The notes: generated by a model from the sequence alone, not told the origin. Counted from the first letter of the stretch, positions 9,689 to 18,540 are shown. The stretch: 45,530 nucleotides of DNA from an uncultured Prevotellaceae bacterium (GCA_946534585.1 CAMNCV010000176.1:1-45530); one strand, 5' to 3'. Program-made: numbers and translations.

Positions 9689-11455
9689 TTATTTCGTGGT
9701 CAACTCAGAGTTCTCATCGTTGGTAAAGGCTGGGTTCTGTTTTAGTTTCGGATTAACCTTCAACTCGTTCCTTGCATAAGGGAAGTATATGATGTTGGGA
9801 TCAGCCAGCTTAATCTTTATGGCATTCACGTTGTCGATATATTTCCTTGATGCAAGTTCCACCAGACGGGCATTGTTTCCGTCGCGACGTGCAAAGCGCA
9901 CGAGGTCAAACCAGCGTTTGCCTTCAAAGAGGAATTCCCTTTGTCTCTCTTCAAGCACCAGTTGCTCCATCGAGCCTTTGGTATCGTAGTCGGCCCTCTT
10001 CAGAGTGCTCTTGCGTTGCCCGTCAACAGCATCGTTGGCGCGTTTGTTGATGATGTCAATCAGTGCGAAGGCAGCATCGAGGTCTCCCTCCTGATTGCGC
10101 TCTATGAGTGCCTCGGCCTTCATCAGTATCACGTCGCTCATGCGGTAGAATATCCAATTGGCATCACGTGAACTGCGGCGGCTGGATGACATCCTCAGGT
10201 CAGTTTCTGAAGTTACGTTCTGAGTGCTGTAGTTAACCCTGCTGCGTACGTATTTCGCTATGGCGTAAGACGAATTGCTTGACTGTGTGCTCTCGTATAT
10301 ACGGCCGTCGGTGCGCTTAAACACTGTATTGCTGCCAGAAGCTACGTCTTTTGCAAGGAAGTCAGGACACGACAGGCGTCCAAATGTCGTGTTGCTGTTA
10401 CCATAATAGTCGCCCACCCATGTGTTCTGTTGACTTTGGTGACTGTTGAAGTAAAGTTCAAAGATACTCTCAAAAGAGTTGCCAGTGCCGAATATCTCAT
10501 TGTAGGCATTACCGCAAGTCGTCGTACCGGTAGGTTTCTCTAATATCATCGGTATGCCGTCGATAAGCGCAATGTTGGTTATGTTGCCATTACGCTCGAG
10601 CATCTCATCATACTGTTGTTTCTTAAAGTTTAAGACCACGTCGCAGTACTCGATGCACTTGTCCCAGTTGCCACGCCACAGATACAAGTCTGCCAGCAGA
10701 GTATATACAGCCCAGCGTGTAATCTTTGAAGAATTCTGGTATGCGCTCGGACTGTCATCTACGTAGTAACGGCGTACGGCGTTATCCTTTACGCTTTCCA
10801 AATCCTCAATCAGCGTGTCGGCAAGTTCATCAAACGGAGTAGCCGCTATAACGAAGTTCTGCTGGTCGTTAATACTCGGTTGCGTGGTATAAGGTACGTC
10901 GCGGAATGTACGCATCAGGTAGAAGTAAGCCAGCGCACGCAGTGTCGTAGCCTCAGCCACGTTGGCCTGCATCTCACCGTAAGTATAGTTAGGGTCTATG
11001 GCCTGCACCTGCGGAGCATAGTGGCAAACCGTGTTGCAGCGGTTGATACACTCATACACTTTGGCCCAGTTGCAATACTCGTTTGAAGGCAAAAGGTTCT
11101 CCTTCAGTATCTCGTTGATGGCATTGGGTACGTTGGCGCCGGCGCGTACGTTGTCGCTGCGTAGTTCGCCCCATACTGCCAGACGCGTAAGGCAGTCGTT
11201 GTTTTCCAGTGCCTCGTAGCAACTGTTCATGACGCTTGTCACGTCAGCCTTCTGTGTCCAGTAGTTCTGAAGCACCACATCGTTCATCGGCAGTATGTCG
11301 AGGAAGTCGGAGCAGGAAGTCACAGTCATTGCTGCGAGCAGCAATGAAGTGAAGAGTGAAGAGTGAAGAGTGAAAAATCCCTTGCGGAATGATTGCGCGG
11401 TTTCCGCCTTTGTTTTCATCTTCGTCTTCGTTTTCGTATTATATAATGTAATCAT
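9689..11455 (-). CDS. SusD/RagB-like outer-membrane glycan-binding lipoprotein (second pair)
   Basis: 588-residue SusD-like lipoprotein. The shared cassette encodes the signal sequence (MITLYNTKTKTKMK, then FFTLHSSLFTSLLLAAM, lipobox TVTSC). SusD features follow: CSDFLDILP right after the lipidated Cys, YWTQKADVTSVMNSCYEAL, WGELRSDNVRAG, YECINRCNTVCHYAP, LRALAYFYLMRTFRDVPYTTQP, the SRRSSRDANWIFYRMSDVILMKAEALIE segment, and EERQREFLFEGKRWFDLVRFAR near the C terminus, a hallmark of the family. This protein is closer to the textbook SusD consensus than the other one in the window. It is 40 bp downstream of its susC-like gene and would form the SusCD complex with it. An internal Met12 is an alternative start. 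Confidence 0.95.
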   Translation of the reverse strand: MITLYNTKTKTKMKTKAETAQSFRKGFFTLHSSLFTSLLLAAMTVTSCSDFLDILPMNDVVLQNYWTQKADVTSVMNSCYEALENNDCLTRLAVWGELRSDNVRAGANVPNAINEILKENLLPSNEYCNWAKVYECINRCNTVCHYAPQVQAIDPNYTYGEMQANVAEATTLRALAYFYLMRTFRDVPYTTQPSINDQQNFVIAATPFDELADTLIEDLESVKDNAVRRYYVDDSPSAYQNSSKITRWAVYTLLADLYLWRGNWDKCIEYCDVVLNFKKQQYDEMLERNGNITNIALIDGIPMILEKPTGTTTCGNAYNEIFGTGNSFESIFELYFNSHQSQQNTWVGDYYGNSNTTFGRLSCPDFLAKDVASGSNTVFKRTDGRIYESTQSSNSSYAIAKYVRSRVNYSTQNVTSETDLRMSSSRRSSRDANWIFYRMSDVILMKAEALIERNQEGDLDAAFALIDIINKRANDAVDGQRKSTLKRADYDTKGSMEQLVLEERQREFLFEGKRWFDLVRFARRDGNNARLVELASRKYIDNVNAIKIKLADPNIIYFPYARNELKVNPKLKQNPAFTNDENSELTTK

Positions 11456-11490
11456 ACTCTTTAATTATGAATTATGCATTATGAATTGTG
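11320..11490 (-). repeat. Duplicated 5' cassette, copy 3
   Basis: AATTATGCATTATG-type repeat in the 40-bp gap, then the MITLYNTKTKTK start and a TTCACTCTTCACTCTTCACTT run (11345-11378). From the signal core to the lipobox it is almost base-for-base identical to copy 1. Confidence 0.85.
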
Positions 11491-11495
11491 AATGA

Positions 11496-14400
11496 TTAAA
11501 ACTGTACTGTTACACCGCCAGTGAATGAGCGTGCACGAGGTGTCTTGGCTCCGTCGGTTACAATGCCTAACTGACCATATCCTACCTCAGGGTCGGCTCC
11601 TGAATATTTTGTCAGACAGAACAGATTGTTTGCTGATACATAGAGCGACAGTTGCGATAATCCCCATTTCTTTATAGTCTTTTGAGGGAATGAATAGCTG
11701 ACCTGCGTATAGTTCAGACGTATGAACGAACCATCCTCTACGAAACGGTCGCTGCCTAAGTAGTTATAGCCCATCTGACGTAGTGCGCGAGGTATTGAAG
11801 TTATGTCGCCTTCAACGCGCCAGCGCCAATTTACGGCACGGCTCTGGTTGTTGTTGTCATACATCTTCTCTACGTCCATACGTGCCTGGTTGATTATCTT
11901 GTTTCCATAGCGGAAATTGAACTGGTTGTTCCAGGTAAATCTGCCAAAGTTGAGTTTGAAACCGAAACCACCAGTAATCTTAGGCAGTGAGGAACCTATA
12001 TATACTATGTCAAGTTCGTTGATTTGTCCATCGTGGTTAATATCTTCATAGATTGCATCGCCACCGCGGAACTCATAGTTCACAGAGCCTGCGCAGAACA
12101 TTACCGGCTTTGTCATGTTGTTCTCGTCGAGTACTACGTTGCCTGCAGCATCGCGCACTACCGGAGCGTTAGGACCGCTTACGCCTTTAATCTCCTCTGG
12201 TGAGTACTCGCTGTATTGATAAACTCCCTTATAGCGGAATCCATAGATGCTTCCAAGGGCAGAGTTTAGTTCCACACGTGTCAGGTAAGAACCGTTCTGA
12301 CGGTTAAAGTCCTTGTTGAGTGATGCCAGACAGGTTTCGTCCATTGCTGTGATTTCATTCTTGTTGTTGGCAAAGGTGATGTTGAAGTCAGCAGAGAATT
12401 TGCCTTTCTTTATTACCTTGTTGCCATTGATATTGAATTCCCAACCTATGTTTCTCATGTCGCCTACGTTTTGATATGACAGGGTAGGGTAGCCAGAAGA
12501 AGTAGGTATGCTTAGGTCTTTCATCAGCAGGTCGCTGGTGTACTGCCAGTAAAGCTCAAGGTTACCGCTGATGCGGTTGTTCCAGAAACCGAAATCGATA
12601 CCGAGGTTGTAGGTTTTCTTTTCTTCCCATTTCAGACTCTTCAACTGTACGTTGGAAGGATATACGCTGACATTGTCGAGGTATCCCGAACCATTACGGT
12701 ATTTACTGAAGTACAGAGCCTCAGCATCTGGTTGCTTACCGACGATACCCCAGCCTGGACGCAGTGAGAGCATTGATACCCATGGCAGTGACTTGGCAAA
12801 CCATGGTTCCTTGTGTATGTTCCAGCGCAGTGAGAAGGCAGGGAATGTACCCCAACGCTGTGAGTCTCCGAACTTGGTAGAACCGTCACGGCGTACGCTG
12901 AAGTCAGCCATATAGCGTCCTTTGTATGCGTAGTGTGCAGAGTAGGTGATATATACCGAGCGCCATTGTCCGCTGCCTGTTGACATGTCGGCGATAATAC
13001 CGTCAGCCGAGGTGCTTTCGATGGTGCCTGATGGTAGTCCCCATACTACGGTGTTCTGTGATGTAGAGTTTCCGCTGGTCATTTGTCCGCGCAGTAACAT
13101 TGAGAGCGAATGGTCCTTGTTGCGGAACACAGGAGTGAATGTCAGCGTATGAGTAGTTGTTACTCCCAGGCTCTTATTAGATATGGAAGTAGAGCGGTTG
13201 CTCTGCTTATCTTTTGTGTCGTTCCATCCTACTGTGCTCAGAGCCAGTGGCATAAACTGGTCTTCATACTTGTTGAAGATATTGAATACCACCTTACCCT
13301 CGTAGTTCAGTCGTGTCTTGTTCTCGTCAACGCCCAGTAAGTCATACTTCAACTTGAACTCAGGAGTAATGTTGTAGCTCGTCTCATTATTCTTTGCCAG
13401 ATGAGCCAGAGCCACAGGATTACGGTTCTTCAGTTGGTCTTGCAACTGGCTTGTCACCGTTGGAAGCATGGAATAGTAGTCGCCCGAATCAGCATCATAC
13501 AGTGCGAGGTTAGGCATACGAGTGTAGGCCAGTGCGAGCAGGTCACCGTTATTCTTTTTATTCTTAGTGTAAGTCAGGGCGATATTAGTCTCAATCTTGA
13601 TGCGGTCGCTTACGAAGTAATCAAGATTGACGCGTGAGGTCAGTCGGTCGAGCTGTTGTTCAATGATAGAACCCGTCTCATGGTCATAGCCTGCGCTGAT
13701 GCGGAAGTGAGCCTTCTCACCGCCACCGCTGATTGACAGATTGTGGTTCTGTCTCCATCCCGTCTTCTTCACGGCATCGAGCCAATAGGTGTTTTTGTTA
13801 TACATCTCATACTCTGCGAATGTAGGTGTATAGTTCAGCTCAGGAATATTACTTGCTACATCGCTCATGGAAGGGTTGAAATACTCCTCCTTCAGCAACA
13901 TGGTATATTCATCACCATTGAGCATCTGATAGCCTGTAGGCTGATAGGTGCCGGTAAGACGGAAAGAATAGCTCACGCGTGGCTTTCCCCTGAGTCCGCG
14001 CTTTGTTCTTATCTCAATCACACCATTGGAACCCTGCGAACCCCATATTGCAGTGGCTGCGGCATCCTTCTTTACATCTATGCTCTCAATGTCCTCTGGG
14101 TTAACGTTGAGCAGTTCTGCGAACTTCTCGTCGTTGGCGTTTGAGAAGTCGAAATCATTGGTGTTGGTCTCCCATACGTTGCCATCGACCACGATGAGAG
14201 GTTCGCTCGAACCATTTATTGACGATACGCCGCGCAGTCGCATTGACGTGCCGCTACCCAGGTTACCGCCAGCCACGATGTCAAGACCTGCGATACGTCC
14301 CTGCAGGGCTTCATCAACCGTTGTCATGCTGATGCCTTCAAACTCCGACATGTTGATAGACTGCGTAGAACCGGAAATCTCGTCAATAGGAATGTTAAGT

Positions 14401-14819
14401 CCAGCTCCGCCAGCGCGACGCTGCTTTGTTATCACCACTTCGTCAATCTGTGTGGCATCCTCAAGTACAACCTCATATTTTGTCTTGTCAAAAGGTAGTA
14501 TCACGGTTTTGCAACCTACGTATGTGATACGCAGCTTGTTCTTAGGATTCTTCAGTTTGAATGAAAAGTTACCATTCATGTCAGTCACCGTAGAAGACAC
14601 GATACGTTTAGAACCGTCAATCTCTGCCACGTTGGCCATCATCACTGGTCCGAATACGTCGGTGACGCTACCGCTGATGATGTCTCCGGCATTTTGCGCT
14701 TGAAGTCCTAACGGTGCTGATAGGGTGAAGAGTGAAAAGTGAAGAGTGAAGAACACCTTGCGTAAGGTCTCTGCAGTCTTTGTTTTCGTCTTCGTTTTCG
14801 TTTTATATAATGTAATCAT
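11496..14819 (-). CDS. SusC-like TonB-dependent outer-membrane transporter (second pair)
   Basis: 1107-residue SusC-like transporter. Residues 1-~41 are a signal peptide starting with the shared cassette (MITLYKTKTKTKTKTAE) and ending in LGLQAQ, so it is exported but not lipidated. A carboxypeptidase-regulatory-like domain spans ~45-125 (ISGSVTDVFGPVMMANV). The plug (~150-270) carries the standard signatures MRLRGVSSINGSSEPLIVVDGNV and EDIESIDVKKDAAATAIWGSQGSNGVIEI. The barrel ends in ARSFTGGVTVQF with a terminal Phe typical of outer-membrane proteins. It is followed by its SusD partner and preceded by a large FAS1 protein 57 bp upstream. The role is TonB-driven glycan import. Confidence 0.96.
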   Translation of the reverse strand: MITLYKTKTKTKTKTAETLRKVFFTLHFSLFTLSAPLGLQAQNAGDIISGSVTDVFGPVMMANVAEIDGSKRIVSSTVTDMNGNFSFKLKNPKNKLRITYVGCKTVILPFDKTKYEVVLEDATQIDEVVITKQRRAGGAGLNIPIDEISGSTQSINMSEFEGISMTTVDEALQGRIAGLDIVAGGNLGSGTSMRLRGVSSINGSSEPLIVVDGNVWETNTNDFDFSNANDEKFAELLNVNPEDIESIDVKKDAAATAIWGSQGSNGVIEIRTKRGLRGKPRVSYSFRLTGTYQPTGYQMLNGDEYTMLLKEEYFNPSMSDVASNIPELNYTPTFAEYEMYNKNTYWLDAVKKTGWRQNHNLSISGGGEKAHFRISAGYDHETGSIIEQQLDRLTSRVNLDYFVSDRIKIETNIALTYTKNKKNNGDLLALAYTRMPNLALYDADSGDYYSMLPTVTSQLQDQLKNRNPVALAHLAKNNETSYNITPEFKLKYDLLGVDENKTRLNYEGKVVFNIFNKYEDQFMPLALSTVGWNDTKDKQSNRSTSISNKSLGVTTTHTLTFTPVFRNKDHSLSMLLRGQMTSGNSTSQNTVVWGLPSGTIESTSADGIIADMSTGSGQWRSVYITYSAHYAYKGRYMADFSVRRDGSTKFGDSQRWGTFPAFSLRWNIHKEPWFAKSLPWVSMLSLRPGWGIVGKQPDAEALYFSKYRNGSGYLDNVSVYPSNVQLKSLKWEEKKTYNLGIDFGFWNNRISGNLELYWQYTSDLLMKDLSIPTSSGYPTLSYQNVGDMRNIGWEFNINGNKVIKKGKFSADFNITFANNKNEITAMDETCLASLNKDFNRQNGSYLTRVELNSALGSIYGFRYKGVYQYSEYSPEEIKGVSGPNAPVVRDAAGNVVLDENNMTKPVMFCAGSVNYEFRGGDAIYEDINHDGQINELDIVYIGSSLPKITGGFGFKLNFGRFTWNNQFNFRYGNKIINQARMDVEKMYDNNNQSRAVNWRWRVEGDITSIPRALRQMGYNYLGSDRFVEDGSFIRLNYTQVSYSFPQKTIKKWGLSQLSLYVSANNLFCLTKYSGADPEVGYGQLGIVTDGAKTPRARSFTGGVTVQF

Positions 14820-14865
14820 ACGCTTGAATTATGAATTATGCATTAAGTATAATGCATTATGAATA
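14723..14865 (-). repeat. Duplicated 5' cassette, copy 4
   Basis: A shorter ATGAATTATGCATT-type repeat before the start, then MITLYKTKTKTKTK and a variant TTCACTCTTCACTTTTCACT run (14723-14751). Downstream of this the sequence diverges (a non-lipoprotein signal), so the shared block ends inside the signal peptide. Confidence 0.82.
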
Positions 14866-14876
14866 ATGATATTCCT

Positions 14877-17465
14877 TTATTTAAATCTCAACGGACGGTC
14901 AATCAGATGTATTACAGCCGATGATGATGTCTCTATCATCGTTGCTTCAGATGCATCGGGCGCATTATACTGATATTCTCGCGCCATGATATTGTATAGT
15001 TTCTTGTTAGAGGTCACTACGTTAGCCTTCGGAAGTGACCTGTTATTTTTTGCAGCTTGGTCGGTAAGTGTTATGCCTGTATCGCTGAGCACAGCATTGA
15101 TGCGATAGAAACGCTCAGTAGATGGGTCCACGGTAGCGGTTTCGAAGTCAGCAGTCACGGGTTTTGCACCGATGAACAGAGCATTGTCCTGAATGTGATA
15201 CTTGAGGAAATCGCAGATAGCGATGGAATCCTTGCTTGCTCCGAGGTCGTCGCCCATGGCGTTCTTTTCAGCCACCTGTTGCCAAGTCGGCAGGCTGCCG
15301 TCGTTGATGAGTTTCTTAATACTCTCGTTAGTAGGCACATATATGGTGTAATGGTACGTATTGAATACAGAGATATTGTCGCCACCTGTAGCATTTCTGT
15401 TGAGGTGCTTGCGCTCAAAGAGGCCGCTTCCCATCATCAATTCATAGAATTCAGAGAACTCCTCATGAGCTTTCAGCACGTCGTGTACGGTCTGTCGCGT
15501 ACCGAGTATAGGTTGATTGTTGAGTATATAGCTCTTGCCGTTACCGCCAGTAGTCTTTGGAGTCTGGTCATATACCTCGCTGACGGTAGCCGGTACGCCT
15601 TCGTTCACCTGATAGCTGCCCTCTACGGTCATACCCTTTGCGCCGGCCTTGGCATTCCTGATGCGGATTTCCGTGCCTCCCTTTGTGCGGTAGAAGGTGT
15701 GTCCGTCCTCCACGTCGCCAATGACGATGTGGGTGTCGAGTATGTCCTTCAAGCGGTTTTGTATCATCTGCGGGTTGTGTATCTCGCCGAGACTGTCGGT
15801 CAAGGTGCGTGTGGCAGGGTCATAGTTCCACATACTTGCCCACACACGGTCTTCCTTGTTAATCTGCGTGGCATCGTAGTGGAATCGTAGCACCTGCGTC
15901 TTACTCTTGCCGTAGGAGCAAGGATCTACATATTCAAGCAGAGAATTGTTGGTTGGTATGAACAGACTGTAGTATGAATTGAGCGAGTTGAGGTAAACGT
16001 TGTACTGCAACTGCTCTATGCCCCAGTAGAGAATGCGCATAGACTCGTTGATGAGAGCGGGGAATGATACGCTGACGTATGACGTAGGAGAATACACCTT
16101 GTTGGTCAGGTATATCGCACCATTACATCCGAGCCATACGCTGTCGATTGCCGACTCCTCCACACCCATAGGGTCGTTGGCATCGTTGAGGATGCTCTTG
16201 AACTTAGATGGTACGGAGGCGATGAACGAGTTGAACATATTGTTGTTGATGAGTTTTGATACTACGTCATCAGGCACGTTGTCCCATGAGCCGTAGTAAT
16301 CCTTGAGCACGCGTCCGGCGCCTTCGTTCCAGTAAGTGGTCATGGCCTCATCGCTTGGCACCATCATCACGCCCATGTCGCGCTGCATCACGATGTTGCC
16401 GCTCTGGTCGTCAAGACCGGCATAGTAGGCATTCCATTCTGGGTCATATTTCAGCGTGCCTGCTACGGGTTTCTCGTCAGGCGTTATGATAAGTTTCCGT
16501 CCGCCCTGCGACTTTTCCGAGAAGAAACGTTTCTGAAAGATAGTATCTACCTGTGTGCCATACAGATAGTTGTACTGTGTAGCTGCGCTCTCATCAAGCG
16601 GATAGGGTGCGCAGAAGCGCTCCAACAGTCGGTTGAAGATGCTTACGTTGGGTTTTGAGGCTATCACCTCAGCCATGTTGGGCAGTGGGGTGATGACCTC
16701 CTCCATACGGTGAATGAAGCCGTTTGAACACTTGATGTTGGGTTCTGCCACCTGCACGCCGTTGACACTGGCATCGCCTGGCTGGCGCTGCGTGGTGTGG
16801 TTGTATATGAAATCATAGTCGCTGTTGGTGATGCGCTTGTTGACGAGTTGTTTCTCCACAAACTGTACCAGTGGCACCACGGAGTTGTCGGTCATACACA
16901 CGATAGGTTTTCCGTTCTTGCGGTAGTACTGCCAGTAGGGATTGTCGGGCATGCGTTCAGGCTTTAGTACGGCTACGGAGTCGTAGGCAGTATTGGAAGC
17001 GAAGCGTCGCATAGCCTCACCCTCGCGTGGCGGAGTGCCCTCTACGCTTGAAAGAGCCCCAAGTTGCATGGAATTGTCCATCATACTGCCAAAGAGCAGC
17101 AGTTTCTTCTGCGACTCAGATAGAGCCTCGTAGTTGCTTACGCCCCACTTGTTGTTCTGGTAGAATCGAGCGTAGGCTTCGTCATCGGCTACGAAGAGCG
17201 TCTTGGAACCAGTCTTTCCCAGTACCTCACTGTAGTTCAGCTCTTCAATCATGCGCACTGTGTTGGTGAAATTGCCGCGGTCGCGGAGCCAACTGTAGAT
17301 ACTGTTGCCCCAGCCCTCGGGAGTATTCTCGTCGAGGTCATAGTCCTCGCAGGCCGTAAGGCATGCGCCTCCCACCAGTGCGATAGCCGTCAGTCGTGCC
17401 CAATGCGATGTGCGTTTTTTCCAAGGCAGACTGCACTCCTTTCGAAATAGCTTTCTGGTAATCAT
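14877..17465 (-). CDS. Large multi-FAS1 lipoprotein, 862 aa; first gene of the operon
   Basis: First gene of the seven-gene minus-strand operon. Residues 1-39 are a lipoprotein signal of a different sequence from its neighbours (basic KKRTSHWARL, then TAIALVGGACLTAC, Cys39). The rest looks like about four fasciclin units: ~58-265 (RDRGNFTNTVRMIEELNYSE, TLFVADDEAYARFYQ, NGFIHRMEEVITPLP), ~270-460 (SIFNRLLERF, GVMMVPSDEAMTTYW, GAIYLTNKVYSPT), ~475-650 (YSLFIPTNNSLLEYV, then ILNNQPI) and ~665-862 (FSEFYELMMGSGLFER, YTIYVPTNESIKKL, AVIHLIDRPLRF). I infer a surface adhesion or glycan-capture protein that precedes SusC/SusD. No catalytic residues are visible. Its leader holds two 66-bp repeats. Confidence 0.88.
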   Translation of the reverse strand: MITRKLFRKECSLPWKKRTSHWARLTAIALVGGACLTACEDYDLDENTPEGWGNSIYSWLRDRGNFTNTVRMIEELNYSEVLGKTGSKTLFVADDEAYARFYQNNKWGVSNYEALSESQKKLLLFGSMMDNSMQLGALSSVEGTPPREGEAMRRFASNTAYDSVAVLKPERMPDNPYWQYYRKNGKPIVCMTDNSVVPLVQFVEKQLVNKRITNSDYDFIYNHTTQRQPGDASVNGVQVAEPNIKCSNGFIHRMEEVITPLPNMAEVIASKPNVSIFNRLLERFCAPYPLDESAATQYNYLYGTQVDTIFQKRFFSEKSQGGRKLIITPDEKPVAGTLKYDPEWNAYYAGLDDQSGNIVMQRDMGVMMVPSDEAMTTYWNEGAGRVLKDYYGSWDNVPDDVVSKLINNNMFNSFIASVPSKFKSILNDANDPMGVEESAIDSVWLGCNGAIYLTNKVYSPTSYVSVSFPALINESMRILYWGIEQLQYNVYLNSLNSYYSLFIPTNNSLLEYVDPCSYGKSKTQVLRFHYDATQINKEDRVWASMWNYDPATRTLTDSLGEIHNPQMIQNRLKDILDTHIVIGDVEDGHTFYRTKGGTEIRIRNAKAGAKGMTVEGSYQVNEGVPATVSEVYDQTPKTTGGNGKSYILNNQPILGTRQTVHDVLKAHEEFSEFYELMMGSGLFERKHLNRNATGGDNISVFNTYHYTIYVPTNESIKKLINDGSLPTWQQVAEKNAMGDDLGASKDSIAICDFLKYHIQDNALFIGAKPVTADFETATVDPSTERFYRINAVLSDTGITLTDQAAKNNRSLPKANVVTSNKKLYNIMAREYQYNAPDASEATMIETSSSAVIHLIDRPLRFK

Positions 17466-17517
17466 AAATTGTCTAAGTGTATTTAAAGATTGATTTTTGA
17501 AATTACAGGATAGTTAT

Positions 17518-17650
17518 GGGTGCTTCTTCGCACGAAGGAAAAGTGACGGTCAGTTGATAAACTGGTTCACGTCTTTGTTTCCTGGGTGCTTCTTCGCACG
17601 AAGGAAAAGTGACTGTCAGTTGATAAACTGGTTCACGTCTTTGTTTCCTG
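17518..17650 (-). repeat. 66-bp leader repeat, two tandem copies, in the FAS1-SusCD operon 5' UTR
   Basis: Two units exactly 66 bp apart lie between the -7 box (17655-17662) and the first gene. On the transcript each unit contains CAGGAAACAAAGACGTG, a hairpin CAGTT-TATC-AACTG, and a second hairpin CTTC-GTGC-GAAG. The same unit is found at two other promoters with compensated stem changes (see findings). Confidence 0.88.
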
Positions 17651-17654
17651 AGTG

Positions 17655-17764
17655 CAAAGTTAATAATTATATAAAATATATAAGTTCTTTATTATATCAC
17701 CGACTTTCCATTTTGTAGAATGACAATGTCGTTTTTGTTTCACAGTGAGTTGAGTTTTGTTTCA
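17655..17764 (-). promoter_or_regulatory. Promoter of the minus-strand FAS1-SusCD operon
   Basis: A Bacteroidota -7 box TAACTTTG lies at 17655-17662 (minus strand), followed by CACTCAGGAAAC as at two other promoters in the window. No TTTG -33 box is visible. Further upstream, two direct repeats starting TGAAACAAAA lie 22 bp apart (minus strand, from 17764 and 17742). These match the candidate operator of other xylan-locus promoters but sit 42 bp farther from the -7 box. The start site is inferred at about 17648. Confidence 0.65.
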
Positions 17765-18399
17765 TATTTTTTTGAACATTCTGATTATTAAGCTCTTAAC
17801 ATTTGCGCTTTTTGATTGACGAATTTCTGCACTATGTGACCCATGGTTTGTTGATACGTAAAATGAAGTACACAGAGAGCATTGACGTGTCATTGTGTAA
17901 GCAAAACGGTCATTATTCTAACAAAATGATTTCGCATACCCACGAAATACTCGCATATTTGAAAATTTTTTCTTTTTAATGACCTACAGCGCAAGCATTC
18001 TGTTTTTCTTAATGTATTGTGAGTGAACAAGTTCCGATTTTAATATGATTTTTGCCAAAGTAAAAGCATACTGATTGCAGCGTAATCAGTAGCTGATTAC
18101 AATATAAAAGCATGCTGATTGCACCGTGATAGCATACAGATTACATCGTAAAAGCATAGCGATTATTGAATAATAGTGGTTTGATGGATGGAAATCAAGC
18201 GCTACTATGCACAGAAATCAGTTTTCTATGCCATTGTGCTCTCTAAAACGCTTCACGATGAGTGGTGTGTATAAAAACGCATTTTGTAAGCCAGAAAATT
18301 GATTTACTGACAATGTGAATTTACAAACAGGTGTTTTTTGTCCGCATTTGAGTTACACCTTATTATATAAGAGAGACGGAAAATTTTTGTTTTGTGATT
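17765..18399. other. AT-rich divergent intergenic region
   Basis: No coding gene is seen here. Apart from the 22-bp array at 18061-18166, the only notable element is a spaced inverted repeat AGGTGT / ACACCT (18329-18334 and 18355-18360, 20-nt spacer), about 95 bp upstream of the plus-strand -7 box. It could be an operator, but a chance occurrence is possible. Confidence 0.4.
18061..18166. repeat. 22-bp-period palindromic repeat array 2
   Basis: About five units with alternating AAAAGCAT(A/G)CTGATTGCA and GTAATCAGTAGCTGATTAC forms. The units are more diverged than those at 27098 and 42994 but keep the ~22-bp step and the palindromic GTAATC...GATTAC arms. Confidence 0.75.
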
Positions 18400-18462
18400 A
18401 CAAAAACGCAAGGGCGTGAAACAAAAATGTAACAGGATATACGCAACTTAATCGTAACTTTG
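18400..18462 (+). promoter_or_regulatory. Promoter and candidate tandem operator of the dockerin-protein gene
   Basis: The -7 box TAACTTTG is at 18455-18462. TGAAAC (18417-18422) ends exactly 32 bp before it. Two direct repeats, ACAAAAACGCAAG (18400-18412) and ACAAAAATGTAAC (18421-18433), lie 21 bp apart. No -33 TTTG is present, which fits an activator-dependent promoter. Confidence 0.7.
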
Positions 18463-18540
18463 CACTCAGGAATCAAAGACGTGCGCCAGTCTATCGACAG
18501 ACCGTCACTATTCCTTCGTGCGAAGAGGCACTCAGGAATC
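18463..18540 (+). repeat. 66-bp leader repeat, one full copy plus start of a second
   Basis: CACTCAGGAATCAAAGACGTG begins right after the -7 box. The hairpin is CAGTC-TATC-GACAG (one A-A mismatch), and the second hairpin CTTC-GTGC-GAAG is unchanged. GCACTCAGGAATC recurs exactly 66 bp later (18528) and then diverges, so this locus has a truncated second unit. Confidence 0.85.

Noticed and set aside
15057..15890. 277-codon open frame opposite the large FAS1 gene
   Set aside because: It is a shadow of a well-supported lipoprotein gene on the other strand, with no recognisable domain. The same applies to long antisense frames at 14026-14703, 31314-32123, 32824-33612 and 43456-44148.
17518..17650. 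66-bp repeats as an insertion sequence or MITE
   Set aside because: There are no terminal inverted repeats, target duplications or transposase. The position directly after the -7 box at all three sites fits a leader element better. A mobile origin long ago cannot be excluded.
17497..17718. Open frame across the 66-bp repeats encoding repeated FFARRKSDGQ-type peptides; similar frames at 29287-29502 (+) and 18363-18554 (-)
   Set aside because: The frame stays open because 66 is a multiple of three. It is always antisense to the leader transcript. Between loci the codons change the amino acids (DGQSTDW versus DGQLINW) while RNA stem pairing is kept, so selection appears to be on RNA rather than protein.
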